A DNA stretch of 64,000 nt from an uncultured Phascolarctobacterium sp. (GTDB lineage: Bacteria > Bacillota > Negativicutes > Acidaminococcales > Acidaminococcaceae), in the NCBI RefSeq assembly GCF_900770955.1, contig NZ_CAAGLX010000010.1, positions 1-64,000 of the forward strand, written 5' to 3'. Both the position numbers and the translations under genes were made by a program. Positions 1-7,454 of this stretch are shown here, in pieces (positions within the stretch are counted from its first letter, which is position 1; every line of letters begins with the position of its first letter). The notes under the pieces were generated by a model that was not told the origin of the DNA, did not search any database, and was given only the letters and a program-made list of their open reading frames with translations.

Positions 1-506
1 ATGCCTGCCAAAAGCAGCTTGACGGAATTGCTGCGACCGCCAAGATTAGAGATAAACAGTACGCCCAGCGACATAGCAAAGGCACCGATAAAGGCGGCAA
101 TGCCGACAAAGTTTTCACCAAGTGCTACGCCGATACCGAGCAGAATTGCTGCTGTCGCACCCAGCGAAGCACCGGAGGAAATGCCCAGAATATATGGATC
201 AGCCAAGGGGTTCTTTACTACAGCCTGCATGATAACACCGCAGACGGAAAGGCCCATACCGACTAAGGCAGCCAACACCAAACGCGGCAAGCGCAGCAGC
301 CAGATAATATCATGTACCGGTCCGCGGTCAACGCCTTCGATAGGCTGCCCGCTAAACAGCTGCTCTACAACTGTATTATAAATATTTACCAACGGCAGCT
401 TGACCGTACCGATGGAAAGTGCCCAAAACAAAGCAACTATCAGCAAGGCAATCAGTCCCAGGCAAATGAACAGGTAACCCTGCTTTTTCAAAAAATCAAC
501 CATCAT
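1..506 (-). CDS. BtuC/FecCD-type ABC transporter permease (partial, C-terminus outside the window)
   Basis: This is the N-terminal part of an iron-siderophore/cobalamin ABC permease. The visible residues give a first membrane helix and then the family signature region (LRLPRLVLAALVG, later VVKNPLADPYILGISSGASLG). The gene runs off the left edge of the window. Three consecutive ATG codons occupy 501-509; the SD-like AAGGAG lies just upstream and best fits the second or third. The stop codon of the upstream binding-protein gene overlaps the first ATG, so translation is probably coupled. Its place at the end of a cobalamin-riboswitch operon argues for a B12/corrinoid substrate. The family is certain; the substrate is inferred. 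Confidence 0.85.
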   Translation of the reverse strand, partial: MMVDFLKKQGYLFICLGLIALLIVALFWALSIGTVKLPLVNIYNTVVEQLFSGQPIEGVDRGPVHDIIWLLRLPRLVLAALVGMGLSVCGVIMQAVVKNPLADPYILGISSGASLGATAAILLGIGVALGENFVGIAAFIGAFAMSLGVLFISNLGGRSNSVKLLLAG

Positions 507-1552
507 CATTTCTCCTTATACAAATCCGGATACATTCCAGTCGCAATAATCTTGATGCCATCATAGGTGCGCACACCTGAGCTATAGATAGCGTATAGAG
601 GCAAAGCTACAACGCGCCCCTGCTGTACACAGCGAAGATGCTTGAGTGCCTTGTGCTTGATAACGCGGTCAAGCATATCCTGTTCATGTCCATAATGTGA
701 CTCAATTACAACTACAAAAATAACATCCGGATCAAGCTCTACAACCTGCTCCAGACCAATTGCACGCTGCTTTTCGGCCAGCAGTTCACCATGCAGCTCT
801 TTGACGATATTTCCTGCCAATGATTTTTCACCATATACAGTTGGCTCCTTACCCATGAATTCCAGCACCAGAGCACGCGGACGCCTTGGATAATCAGCTG
901 TACGGCTTATAGCAAAATTAACCTCCTGCTGCATCTGCCCTACAAGCTGCTGCGCTCTTTCATTTTTGTCAAAGATTTTGCCTAAGTCTAAAATATCCTT
1001 ATATTCGTTTTTCAACGTACGTTCCTTATTTGTTATCATTGAAGAACGTGCGATGAAGGTGTTTACGCCGCGCTTATGCCAGAAATCAGTGGGGCGCAGC
1101 ACTTTCGGGGCAAACGTTGAATGCCAACCTACAATTAAATCAGGCTTGAGCATCATAGTAGTTTCCAAGTCTAAAAGCTGCAGGCCAGTGTAAGGGATTT
1201 TGCTGTACTGCTCCTGATATTCCTTGCGGAAAAATTTTTTGTCCGGCACACCGTTACCGGCAATAATGCGGTCGCCCACACCCAAAGCCAGCAGTGTTTC
1301 AATGCTGTTCTGCCACACAGCGACCACACGCTCCGGCGGCTTGGTATAAGTCATCTGCTCAGGCTCGCCCTGAGTATTGTAATTTTCGATAGTTACGGGG
1401 TAGTGCGCAGGATTATAATCGTACTGCGCAGGCGTATTGAAGCGCACGAGCGCCTCAGCGTTTTCATGCACAGGCAGCGTCAGGATATTGCGCGAGCAGC
1501 CTGTGAGCAAAACGGCAAGACTAAAAATTATTATACATAAAATATTTTTCAT
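506..1552 (-). CDS. BtuF-like periplasmic corrinoid-binding lipoprotein (copy 1)
   Basis: This is a substrate-binding protein of the BtuF/FecB class, 348 residues. It begins with a lipoprotein signal peptide (hydrophobic stretch ending LLTGC, the Cys at residue 19). The family core follows from about residue 73 (PERVVAVWQNSIETLLALGVGDRI) and includes LKPDLIVGWHS; the C-terminal lobe contains DPDVIFVVVIESH. It is longer than typical BtuF because about 50 residues precede the core. It lies directly upstream of the permease gene with overlapping stop and start codons, and downstream of a close paralogue. Operon position behind a cobalamin riboswitch points to B12 or another corrinoid; the ligand is inferred. 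Confidence 0.82.
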   Translation of the reverse strand: MKNILCIIIFSLAVLLTGCSRNILTLPVHENAEALVRFNTPAQYDYNPAHYPVTIENYNTQGEPEQMTYTKPPERVVAVWQNSIETLLALGVGDRIIAGNGVPDKKFFRKEYQEQYSKIPYTGLQLLDLETTMMLKPDLIVGWHSTFAPKVLRPTDFWHKRGVNTFIARSSMITNKERTLKNEYKDILDLGKIFDKNERAQQLVGQMQQEVNFAISRTADYPRRPRALVLEFMGKEPTVYGEKSLAGNIVKELHGELLAEKQRAIGLEQVVELDPDVIFVVVIESHYGHEQDMLDRVIKHKALKHLRCVQQGRVVALPLYAIYSSGVRTYDGIKIIATGMYPDLYKEK

Positions 1553-1570
1553 AATTCCCCCTATCGTTCT

Positions 1571-2626
1571 TTAAAAAAATCCCGGATCAGAATATAAATC
1601 AGGATACAACCCATGTGCTATTATTTTTATTCCATCCATAGTCCTGACTCCAGGTGTATAAATAGCATTCAACGGCAAAGCAACTATACGCTTATTTTTG
1701 GTACAAGTTAAATGTTGAAACTCTCTTCTCGCGTATACTTCTTTCATAATAGTATCTTTATCTTTATATCTTGTTTCGCCTATTAAATAAAAAATCACAT
1801 CAGGATCATATTCGATGATTTGTTCCGCACTAATTGAATTTTGATCAGCAGCCAACAATTCACCATTAAGTCTTTTGACTAAATCTCCGGCTAATGAATT
1901 TTTCCCGTAAATACCTAACTGCTTACCCATACCGGCAAGTATCAAAGCACGTGGTCGTTTTTTCAATTTACGAGTATTATCCACAACATCATTTATTTCT
2001 TTTTTCATTGCATTAACAATTTCTTCAGCTTTCTCCGATTTATCAAAAACCTTACCTAAGTTTAGAATATCATTAAATTCGTTTTCTAATACCTGACCAT
2101 TAGGTAACCAGGCAGATGATACGGCAATATATGTACCAGTTCCTCTCTTATGCCAAAAATCTATGCTGCGCAAATACTTAGAAGTAAAAGTCGAATACCA
2201 ACCTATTATCAGATCAGGCTGTAGCATCAATATAGTTTCCTGATCTAAATTTTCAATGCCTTTTATAGGAATATTTTCATATTGACTTCTATACTCTTCT
2301 TTTATATATTGAGGACTGAATACGCCCATTCCGGCAACAATTCTATCGCCAACACCAAGCGCAATTGCTGTTTCAATAGAATTTTGCCAAACACAGACTA
2401 TTCTTTGCGGAGGTTTTGAAAAAGACTGCTTTTCAAAGGTTCTGCCTGTTTTCAGGTTTTCAATGCTCGTCGGATAATGTGCAGCATCATATGAATACTG
2501 TATAGGTTTATCAAAACGTTTTAATGCTTCAGGATTTTCCTGCACCGGTAACTTAAAATAATTGCTCGTGCAACCACTTAACGATAACGATACAAGCACA
2601 CTTAGTGCTATCAATAACTTTTGCAT
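1571..2626 (-). CDS. BtuF-like periplasmic corrinoid-binding lipoprotein (copy 2)
   Basis: This 351-residue paralogue of the neighbouring binding protein has the same architecture: a lipobox (SLSGC), the block LPVQENPEALKRF, then VWQNSIETAIALGVGDRI and LQPDLIIGWYSTF. By eye about half of the aligned residues match copy 1. Its codons are visibly richer in A/T than copy 1, suggesting separate ancestry or different selection rather than a very recent duplication. Eighteen bases separate the two genes, so they are co-transcribed. Two binding proteins feeding one permease would allow recognition of different corrinoids or corrinoid/siderophore discrimination; this is inference. Confidence 0.8.
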   Translation of the reverse strand: MQKLLIALSVLVSLSLSGCTSNYFKLPVQENPEALKRFDKPIQYSYDAAHYPTSIENLKTGRTFEKQSFSKPPQRIVCVWQNSIETAIALGVGDRIVAGMGVFSPQYIKEEYRSQYENIPIKGIENLDQETILMLQPDLIIGWYSTFTSKYLRSIDFWHKRGTGTYIAVSSAWLPNGQVLENEFNDILNLGKVFDKSEKAEEIVNAMKKEINDVVDNTRKLKKRPRALILAGMGKQLGIYGKNSLAGDLVKRLNGELLAADQNSISAEQIIEYDPDVIFYLIGETRYKDKDTIMKEVYARREFQHLTCTKNKRIVALPLNAIYTPGVRTMDGIKIIAHGLYPDLYSDPGFF

Positions 2627-2656
2627 AATACCACCGTTAGTTTACACCAATATGGC

Positions 2657-2686
2657 AAAGCACTACTGCGCAAGCAGTAGTGCTTT
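2657..2686 (-). other. Perfect 13-bp hairpin between receptor and binding-protein genes
   Basis: The arms AAAGCACTACTGC (2657-2669) and GCAGTAGTGCTTT (2674-2686) pair perfectly around a four-base loop. No T-run follows on the transcribed minus strand, so it is unlikely to be a full terminator. An mRNA-stability or attenuation element that sets receptor expression above that of the transporter is plausible. Confidence 0.55.
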
Positions 2687-2724
2687 ACCTAAAAGGAGAT
2701 AGAGTATGATGTATCAGTTAAAAG

Positions 2725-5208
2725 TTAGAAGCTGTATTTAGCACCAATCATCCAGCAACGGCCAGGCATTGCAGCTGCACCACGACCATATCTGCTGTTA
2801 TATGAAGTTTCATAAGCCTCGTTAGTCAGATTAGATACTAAGCCGTAAACAGTCCATTCTTTATTAATCTTATAGTTAATGTTGAAATCAAGAATCAAAA
2901 ACTGCTTATCGGTAAAGAAAGTTTCATTAGCACCAGTATAATAGTTAGCTAACAAACCAGTATACAAATCACGGTTCTCATAAGAAATGTTCATAGAATA
3001 ATGGTTAGCAGGACGCAATCTATTAATAGCAACATTAGGATCATTACCAGCAAGCATCAAATAGTTAGGTGCTAATACCCAGCCATTCTTAGCCTTCCAT
3101 TCATTATTCATATGAGAATAAGCAAAGTTTGCAGACAAATGCTCGTCAAAAGTATGATCTACAGTCAAATTGAAGGATTTCTTATCTTCCTTTGCATTCA
3201 AGGCAAAGGATTTAGTATCACCAGTGTTCAGATCAACAACACCAAGAGTTGCTATAGCATTAGACATGCGGGTAATATCGTAGTTTACACCAACAGTAGT
3301 CTTATCACTCAAATCCTTGCGAGCACCAATGGTCCAAGAATCACCCTTTTCATCCTGCAGGTTACCGCTGGTAATTCCATCAGTACTAGTATAATCGCCA
3401 CGACGCAAAGGACGGAAAATTTTTACCCAAGATGCATAGATGCTAGCAGTATCATCAAACATATACTGTGTTTGTAAGGCTGGTGTCAGCAAATGAGTAC
3501 TGCCTTTGCCTTCTGCACTTCCTGTTCCTGAACCGGTAAATGAGCTATAATGAGCATAACGTAAGGAAGGAGTCAAATCCCATTTATCACTTACGTGGAT
3601 TTTATCCTGCAAATAAGCATTAGTTGTTTTACGCTCAACTACCGAGCTTTTCAAAGTACCGTCATTTTGCCATCTCTTGGAAAAGTTCTTTGCTTTGTCA
3701 TAAGAAACACTGGCAATAATATCATTGATACCCAAAGTCTTAGCATATTGTAATTGGATACCACGATTATTTTCTTCACGCCAGCTAGTCGGTTCAGTAG
3801 CACCACCGCCAACCTTATTGATAAACTCTTTCATGGCATCTTTATTGCCGGGGAACGGAACGAGATAATCACTGATAAACTTATCTAACTGCTCCTGTGT
3901 TGCACCATCCGGGAACATTTCGTAGTATTTATCCGTCAACTTCTGACTGCTGGAGCTTGTTGTTGTGCCATCAGGATTAATACCCCAAACATACTTGTCT
4001 CTTGCACTATACTTATGCTTTTGGTCATAAATACGTACAAAGCTATCCATACCATTTTCCTTATTAAAGGTATATTGAATATCCCAATCCTGGTTTTTAA
4101 ATTTACTGAATGCGCCGAATGCACCATCTACGGCAAACATATTACGATACTTCTCAGGCTCATCAAATGACCAACCTGCGCCTCCCATAGGAGTGCCGTC
4201 CTTCTTTAATGCTAACTTATATTTTCCATCAGCCAAAGCAGCTTCATCCCACTTTTGACCTACAACCTGTCTGAATACAGTTGCATTCCAATCCTTTGTA
4301 TTCATATACTTCATTGCAGGAACAGTCAGAGGATAACCATCCTTACCTTCTTTGAAGTTATACCAGATTTTCAAATTCTGTTTATCATTGAAATCTTTAT
4401 CAATACGGATATTAGCGCCATCTTCTTTCCATCTGGAACCAAATAATTCGCCAGTTGCACCGGTGATACCATCTTTATACTTTGTATCTTGAGACATATC
4501 ACGATTAGCAGAAACAAAATAATGCCAAGAGTTATCGTTTCCAGCGCTACCGGAATAGTTCAAAGAATATTTATGTTTGTGCCAAGAGCCGGTAGCTACA
4601 TCAATGCTGCCTTTTCCTTCTACACCACCCTTACGAGTAATGATATTGATTACGCCACCAGTTGCATCAGAACCATATTGAGCAGCACCAGGCCCCTTGA
4701 TAACCTCAATTTTGTCAACATTTTCCATGTTTACAATTTGGTCAATGTTAGTACCTGTTGCCTTAGAACCAGACTTACTGTTAGAACCAAATTTTTCACT
4801 TACCAGGTTATCTACACGACGACCATCAACCAAAAAGACAACTCGGGTATCACCATTGATAGAAACACCGTTTTGACTTGGTAACCAACCATATTCACCA
4901 TTACCGCGATAGCCTGGATTTTGGAAATATACACCAGGAATACGTTTAATTGCTTCCGTTACATCCGTATAATGGCGTTTTTCAATTTCCTCACGGGTAA
5001 TAACCTTAACGTCACCACCAGTACGATAGTAGGACTGCTCAGTAATAGTATCGCCGAACTTATTTTTAATTGCGTCAGCCTCTACTACCATTGTATCCAG
5101 GGTATAATCGTTCAGGTTTTCGTCAAATGCTGCGCTTGCGCTTGCGCACAGGCCCATTACCATCATCATAGCAGCCGCAGCTGTATATCTTCTCTTCATG
5201 TTACTCAT
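2725..5208 (-). CDS. TonB-dependent outer-membrane receptor, BtuB-like
   Basis: This 827-residue outer-membrane receptor carries a signal peptide ending near ASASAA. A TonB-box-like TLDTMVVEA segment and the plug domain follow (KRIPGVYFQNPGYRG, DGRRVDNL, IEVIKGPGAAQYGSDATGGVINIITRKG). The rest is a large beta-barrel ending in Phe (WMIGAKYSF), the usual Omp signal for BamA. It shows the cell is diderm. Because the leader of its operon is a cobalamin riboswitch and the following genes encode BtuF- and BtuC-like proteins, it is best read as a corrinoid receptor. A siderophore receptor is the alternative by sequence alone. The start could be the first ATG or the ATG three codons later. Confidence 0.85.
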   Translation of the reverse strand: MSNMKRRYTAAAAMMMVMGLCASASAAFDENLNDYTLDTMVVEADAIKNKFGDTITEQSYYRTGGDVKVITREEIEKRHYTDVTEAIKRIPGVYFQNPGYRGNGEYGWLPSQNGVSINGDTRVVFLVDGRRVDNLVSEKFGSNSKSGSKATGTNIDQIVNMENVDKIEVIKGPGAAQYGSDATGGVINIITRKGGVEGKGSIDVATGSWHKHKYSLNYSGSAGNDNSWHYFVSANRDMSQDTKYKDGITGATGELFGSRWKEDGANIRIDKDFNDKQNLKIWYNFKEGKDGYPLTVPAMKYMNTKDWNATVFRQVVGQKWDEAALADGKYKLALKKDGTPMGGAGWSFDEPEKYRNMFAVDGAFGAFSKFKNQDWDIQYTFNKENGMDSFVRIYDQKHKYSARDKYVWGINPDGTTTSSSSQKLTDKYYEMFPDGATQEQLDKFISDYLVPFPGNKDAMKEFINKVGGGATEPTSWREENNRGIQLQYAKTLGINDIIASVSYDKAKNFSKRWQNDGTLKSSVVERKTTNAYLQDKIHVSDKWDLTPSLRYAHYSSFTGSGTGSAEGKGSTHLLTPALQTQYMFDDTASIYASWVKIFRPLRRGDYTSTDGITSGNLQDEKGDSWTIGARKDLSDKTTVGVNYDITRMSNAIATLGVVDLNTGDTKSFALNAKEDKKSFNLTVDHTFDEHLSANFAYSHMNNEWKAKNGWVLAPNYLMLAGNDPNVAINRLRPANHYSMNISYENRDLYTGLLANYYTGANETFFTDKQFLILDFNINYKINKEWTVYGLVSNLTNEAYETSYNSRYGRGAAAMPGRCWMIGAKYSF

Positions 5209-5276
5209 ACACTTCTTTCTTCGTTATTATGAGTGCAGTAAAACACTCATATATTCATTTACTCATCAAAAAAATT

Positions 5277-5681
5277 TTAAAATCTTGCACCATTGATATA
5301 CGAAAATGTATAATCCTGTGCTGTTACCCAATTATTAGTTGCCTCTGCGTCAATCTTGCCAAAATTAAAGTTCATCTTGCGCGAGCTAGATGCATTTATT
5401 TTGCACAGTGGCAGTTTAACGGGTCTGCCTGTGAACTGCTTTTGCTGACCGTCCTTATCCGTATACGTCACACGCATAATAAAGTCGTTCAGTTTGGTAA
5501 TCGTCAAATCACTACGTTTATTAACAAAGGTGCCTGTTACACACAGCTCACCGCCGTTAACCCAAACCTTAGACGTTGTCCAGTCCAAAATCATTCTGTC
5601 ACTTGATAGCTCCGCAGCACCGGCAAGTGCTGGGCACATCAGCGCCAAAATTAAGGTCAGCAGCATAAATATCCTTTTCAT
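5277..5681 (-). CDS. Small secreted protein of unknown function in the cobalamin operon
   Basis: This 134-residue protein has a clear signal peptide (MKRIFMLLTLILALMCPALAGAA) and a predicted beta-rich mature part with GGELCVTGTFVNKRSDLTITKL. The start is set by AAGGAGG just upstream of ATG 5681; a longer in-frame extension lacks such a site. I do not recognise the family. It is the first gene after the cobalamin riboswitch and precedes the receptor gene by 68 bp, so it should be expressed only when B12 is scarce. A periplasmic or surface accessory to corrinoid uptake is possible, as with the extra B12-binding proteins of Bacteroides loci, but that is inference from position only. Confidence 0.75.
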   Translation of the reverse strand: MKRIFMLLTLILALMCPALAGAAELSSDRMILDWTTSKVWVNGGELCVTGTFVNKRSDLTITKLNDFIMRVTYTDKDGQQKQFTGRPVKLPLCKINASSSRKMNFNFGKIDAEATNNWVTAQDYTFSYINGARF

Positions 5682-5833
5682 AGCTCCTCCTTTCTCTCGT
5701 AATTCTTGAGCATACTGGGACAAAATTTATTTTCATAAAAGCATCTGACCAAGCTATCCTTGTTCCGCTTGTCAGATGTTAATATGCAAGAATAATAAAT
5801 ACACTTCATGCAAATATCGCAGTTAAAATAAAA

Positions 5834-5862
5834 GCGTCTTGCCGTACTTTGACAGCAAGACG
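5834..5862 (-). terminator. Intrinsic terminator, expression platform of the cobalamin riboswitch
   Basis: On the minus strand GCGTCTTGC and GCAAGACGC form a perfect 9-bp stem with a short loop, followed by TTTTATTTT. It lies directly downstream of the cobalamin aptamer and upstream of the first operon gene, as expected of a transcription-attenuating switch. Confidence 0.85.
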
Positions 5863-5870
5863 CACTTATC

Positions 5871-6075
5871 CCCGGGAAAGCACAATCCTGTCCATCGCAG
5901 GTTGTTTTAAAGGCCCTATATCAGGCAGTTCTTCTGGCTCTGCTTCGACGCCGGCCTTGTCTTCCCGGTTTCCCAGTGACATTATAAGGCCGACTCCACA
6001 TTACAGCTGCGGGACAGCACAGGCTTTGCACCTGTTTACCTATTAAGTATAAATACACCTGATACGCTTTTATTC
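5871..6075 (-). promoter_or_regulatory. Cobalamin riboswitch (B12 element)
   Basis: Read on the minus strand, the region holds the conserved blocks of the adenosylcobalamin-sensing aptamer. They are a 5' part with CAGGTGCAAAGCCTG, then GTCCCGCAGCTGTAAT, GTCACTGG, and the B12 box AGCCAGAAGAACTGCC (plus-strand 5924-5942 region). A terminator hairpin follows immediately. Family knowledge says cobalamin binding promotes termination, so B12 represses the downstream receptor/transport operon. The approximate 5' end is placed by the first conserved paired region. Confidence 0.93.
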
Positions 6076-6110
6076 TCTTGTTTTCTCGTTAAGTTCTTAA
6101 ATTTTATAGC

Positions 6111-6141
6111 ATTATATCATGCAGTGTTTGCAGTTCCTCAA
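6111..6141 (-). promoter_or_regulatory. Candidate promoter of the cobalamin-uptake operon
   Basis: On the minus strand a consensus -10 TATAAT (6116-6111) is preceded by TTGAGG (6141-6136) with a 19-base spacer, longer than the ideal 17. It lies about 35 bases upstream of the aptamer. The -10 is convincing; the -35 is weak. Confidence 0.4.
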
Positions 6142-6260
6142 AGAGGAAAATACTTACATGTAAAGCTCTCTAAATTGTTGATTATGTATATTGGCTTTTT
6201 TCTTATTTTATAATAACTTTAATTACATAATTACTCACAGCTAGAATTATAGCATGTTGT

Positions 6261-6321
6261 CCCCCCCCCGTCAAGCAAAAGTACATCGAGTACTTTTGGC
6301 TTGCAGGTGCCTGCGGCACCT
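6261..6321. other. Nine-C homopolymer followed by two short hairpins
   Basis: Nine consecutive C residues at 6261-6269 are followed by CAAAAGTAC/GTACTTTTG (arms in about 6275-6298) and CAGGTGC/GCACCTG (6303-6321). The stretch lies between the hicAB terminator and the cobalamin-operon promoter region. No coding potential was seen in it. Confidence 0.5.
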
Positions 6322-6332
6322 GATAAATCAAA

Positions 6333-6362
6333 AAGGACTCCGTATTTTAGAACGAAGCCCTT
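6333..6362 (-). terminator. Intrinsic terminator of hicAB
   Basis: On the minus strand AAGGGCTTCGT and ACGGAGTCCTT pair over 11 bp with G-T wobbles around an 8-base loop, and a short T-run follows. It sits 70 bp downstream of the hicB stop codon. Confidence 0.7.
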
Positions 6363-6433
6363 AATGATTAAAGCATTATTATATTTTGACATACTTGGCA
6401 GATATCATACATCTACACCTGTTGTTCATATAT

Positions 6434-6775
6434 TTAATTTTCTGTCAGCAAAAAGCGCTGCAATGCCTGCTCCACAATTTTATTCAAGGAAATGTTATTC
6501 TGCAAGGCGCAAATCGCCGCCTGCTTATGCATCTCTGCAGGAATGCGCACGTTAAAGCTTCCCTTATACGCCTTTTCCGGTGTAATACCTTCGGCAGCAC
6601 ACATAGCTAAATAATCATCGACCGCTCCGTGAAAATCCTCTACTAATTCCTGCGCGTTTTTACCGTCATAGGAAATTAAAGAACGTATACCTAAAACCTT
6701 ACCGAAGAAAATTCCATCCTCCTCCGAAAATTCCACAGATCCTACATAGCCTTTATATTGCATGGTATTCTTCAC
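6434..6775 (-). CDS. hicB: HicB-family antitoxin
   Basis: This is a 113-residue antitoxin of the HicB family. The N-terminal half is the partial RNase H-like fold (MQYKGYVGSVEFSEEDGIFFGKV...), with the family pattern of a glycine-containing beta hairpin and a following helix (AQELVEDFHGAVDDYL). The C-terminal part (FNVRIPAEMHKQAAICALQ) is a ribbon-helix-helix DNA-binding module that would bind the hicAB promoter. Translation starts at a GTG that overlaps the hicA stop codon (GTGA), with AGGAGG seven bases upstream. Toxin gene first, antitoxin second is the usual hicAB order. Confidence 0.85.
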   Translation of the reverse strand: MKNTMQYKGYVGSVEFSEEDGIFFGKVLGIRSLISYDGKNAQELVEDFHGAVDDYLAMCAAEGITPEKAYKGSFNVRIPAEMHKQAAICALQNNISLNKIVEQALQRFLLTEN

Positions 6776-7026
6776 AGCAATCCCTCCTGTTCTAATACAG
6801 AAATCAGTGTTTTTAGCTGATATGCAAGCAGTTCTTTGCGTGGATGCGGTTTATGTAACAAAATAGCATGACATCTCTCTTTGATAAATATTACTCTTGA
6901 ACCACTTGTCTTGCCTTTGTTGCTTCTCACATAATCAAAATAATTAAGCAGTGTTTCTGCTTCTGTAAAAGTAAAATCCTTTGGTTTACTCAACAACTTT
7001 TTAATAAGCTTTTCCTTTTGTCCTAT
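6772..7026 (-). CDS. hicA: HicA-family mRNA interferase toxin, probable non-canonical ATA start
   Basis: This is a small basic toxin of the HicA family, paired with hicB and overlapping it by four bases. The recognisable body is LLSKPKDFTF, GKTSGSRVIF, HKPHPRKELLAYQLKTL. In this subfamily the classical Gly-Ser-His is Gly-Ser-Arg. No ATG or GTG is available in frame. A TTG at 6996 would remove the conserved N-terminal KEKLIKKLL and has no nearby ribosome site. An ATA at 7026 has GAGGTG five bases upstream and restores the N-terminus, so I extend to it. The family call is firm; the start is tentative. Confidence 0.75.
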   Translation of the reverse strand: MGQKEKLIKKLLSKPKDFTFTEAETLLNYFDYVRSNKGKTSGSRVIFIKERCHAILLHKPHPRKELLAYQLKTLISVLEQEGLL

Positions 7027-7139
7027 CTTTTCACCTCTATTATAAGCTTTTTCAGATGCGCTTGCAACTATTTGCAGTTACAGTTTTCGATAAAAAAATT
7101 AAGAGCAACACTTACTGCAAGCATTACTCCTCAACGCCT

Positions 7140-7160
7140 CAGATACTTTTTCAGTATCTG
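7140..7160. promoter_or_regulatory. Inverted repeat upstream of hicA
   Basis: CAGATACT (7140-7147) and AGTATCTG (7153-7160) form a perfect 8-bp inverted repeat with a 5-base centre, about 115 bp upstream of the hicA start. It could be an operator for the HicB ribbon-helix-helix domain or a remnant hairpin; the sequence does not decide. Confidence 0.4.
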
Positions 7161-7216
7161 AATATTATTTTACTATAATTCAGAAAATTCCGCAATATCT
7201 TTTTGCTAAAGCAAAA

Positions 7217-7242
7217 CGCCGCCTGCCTTACGGCCGACGGCG
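7217..7242 (-). terminator. Intrinsic terminator of leuA
   Basis: On the minus strand CGCCGTCGGCC and GGCAGGCGGCG form a GC-rich stem with one mismatch and a short loop, followed by TTTTGCTTT. It lies about 210 bp beyond the leuA stop codon. Confidence 0.65.
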
Positions 7243-7454
7243 CTTGCTTCTTTCCCTTATTTTTAGTTCTTTCCCTTGTTTTCCAAAAAATCTTTCCCTT
7301 ATTTTGAAGGTTTTCTAAGCCGGCTTATCTATTATCTGGCGCCGGCCTTTAGCAAAATAATATATGCAGGGGCATTATATATTTCTCTTCGCCCCATACT
7401 GCCAACTATTTTCTAACCACTAAACACTGACCACTATTCACTAATATCCACTAA

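Noticed and set aside
5849..6046. Small plus-strand ORF near the cobalamin operon
   Set aside because: It is antisense to the cobalamin aptamer and has no coding features.
7140..7160. Terminator
   Set aside because: No plus-strand gene ends before it and the minus strand has no T-run; listed only as an inverted repeat.
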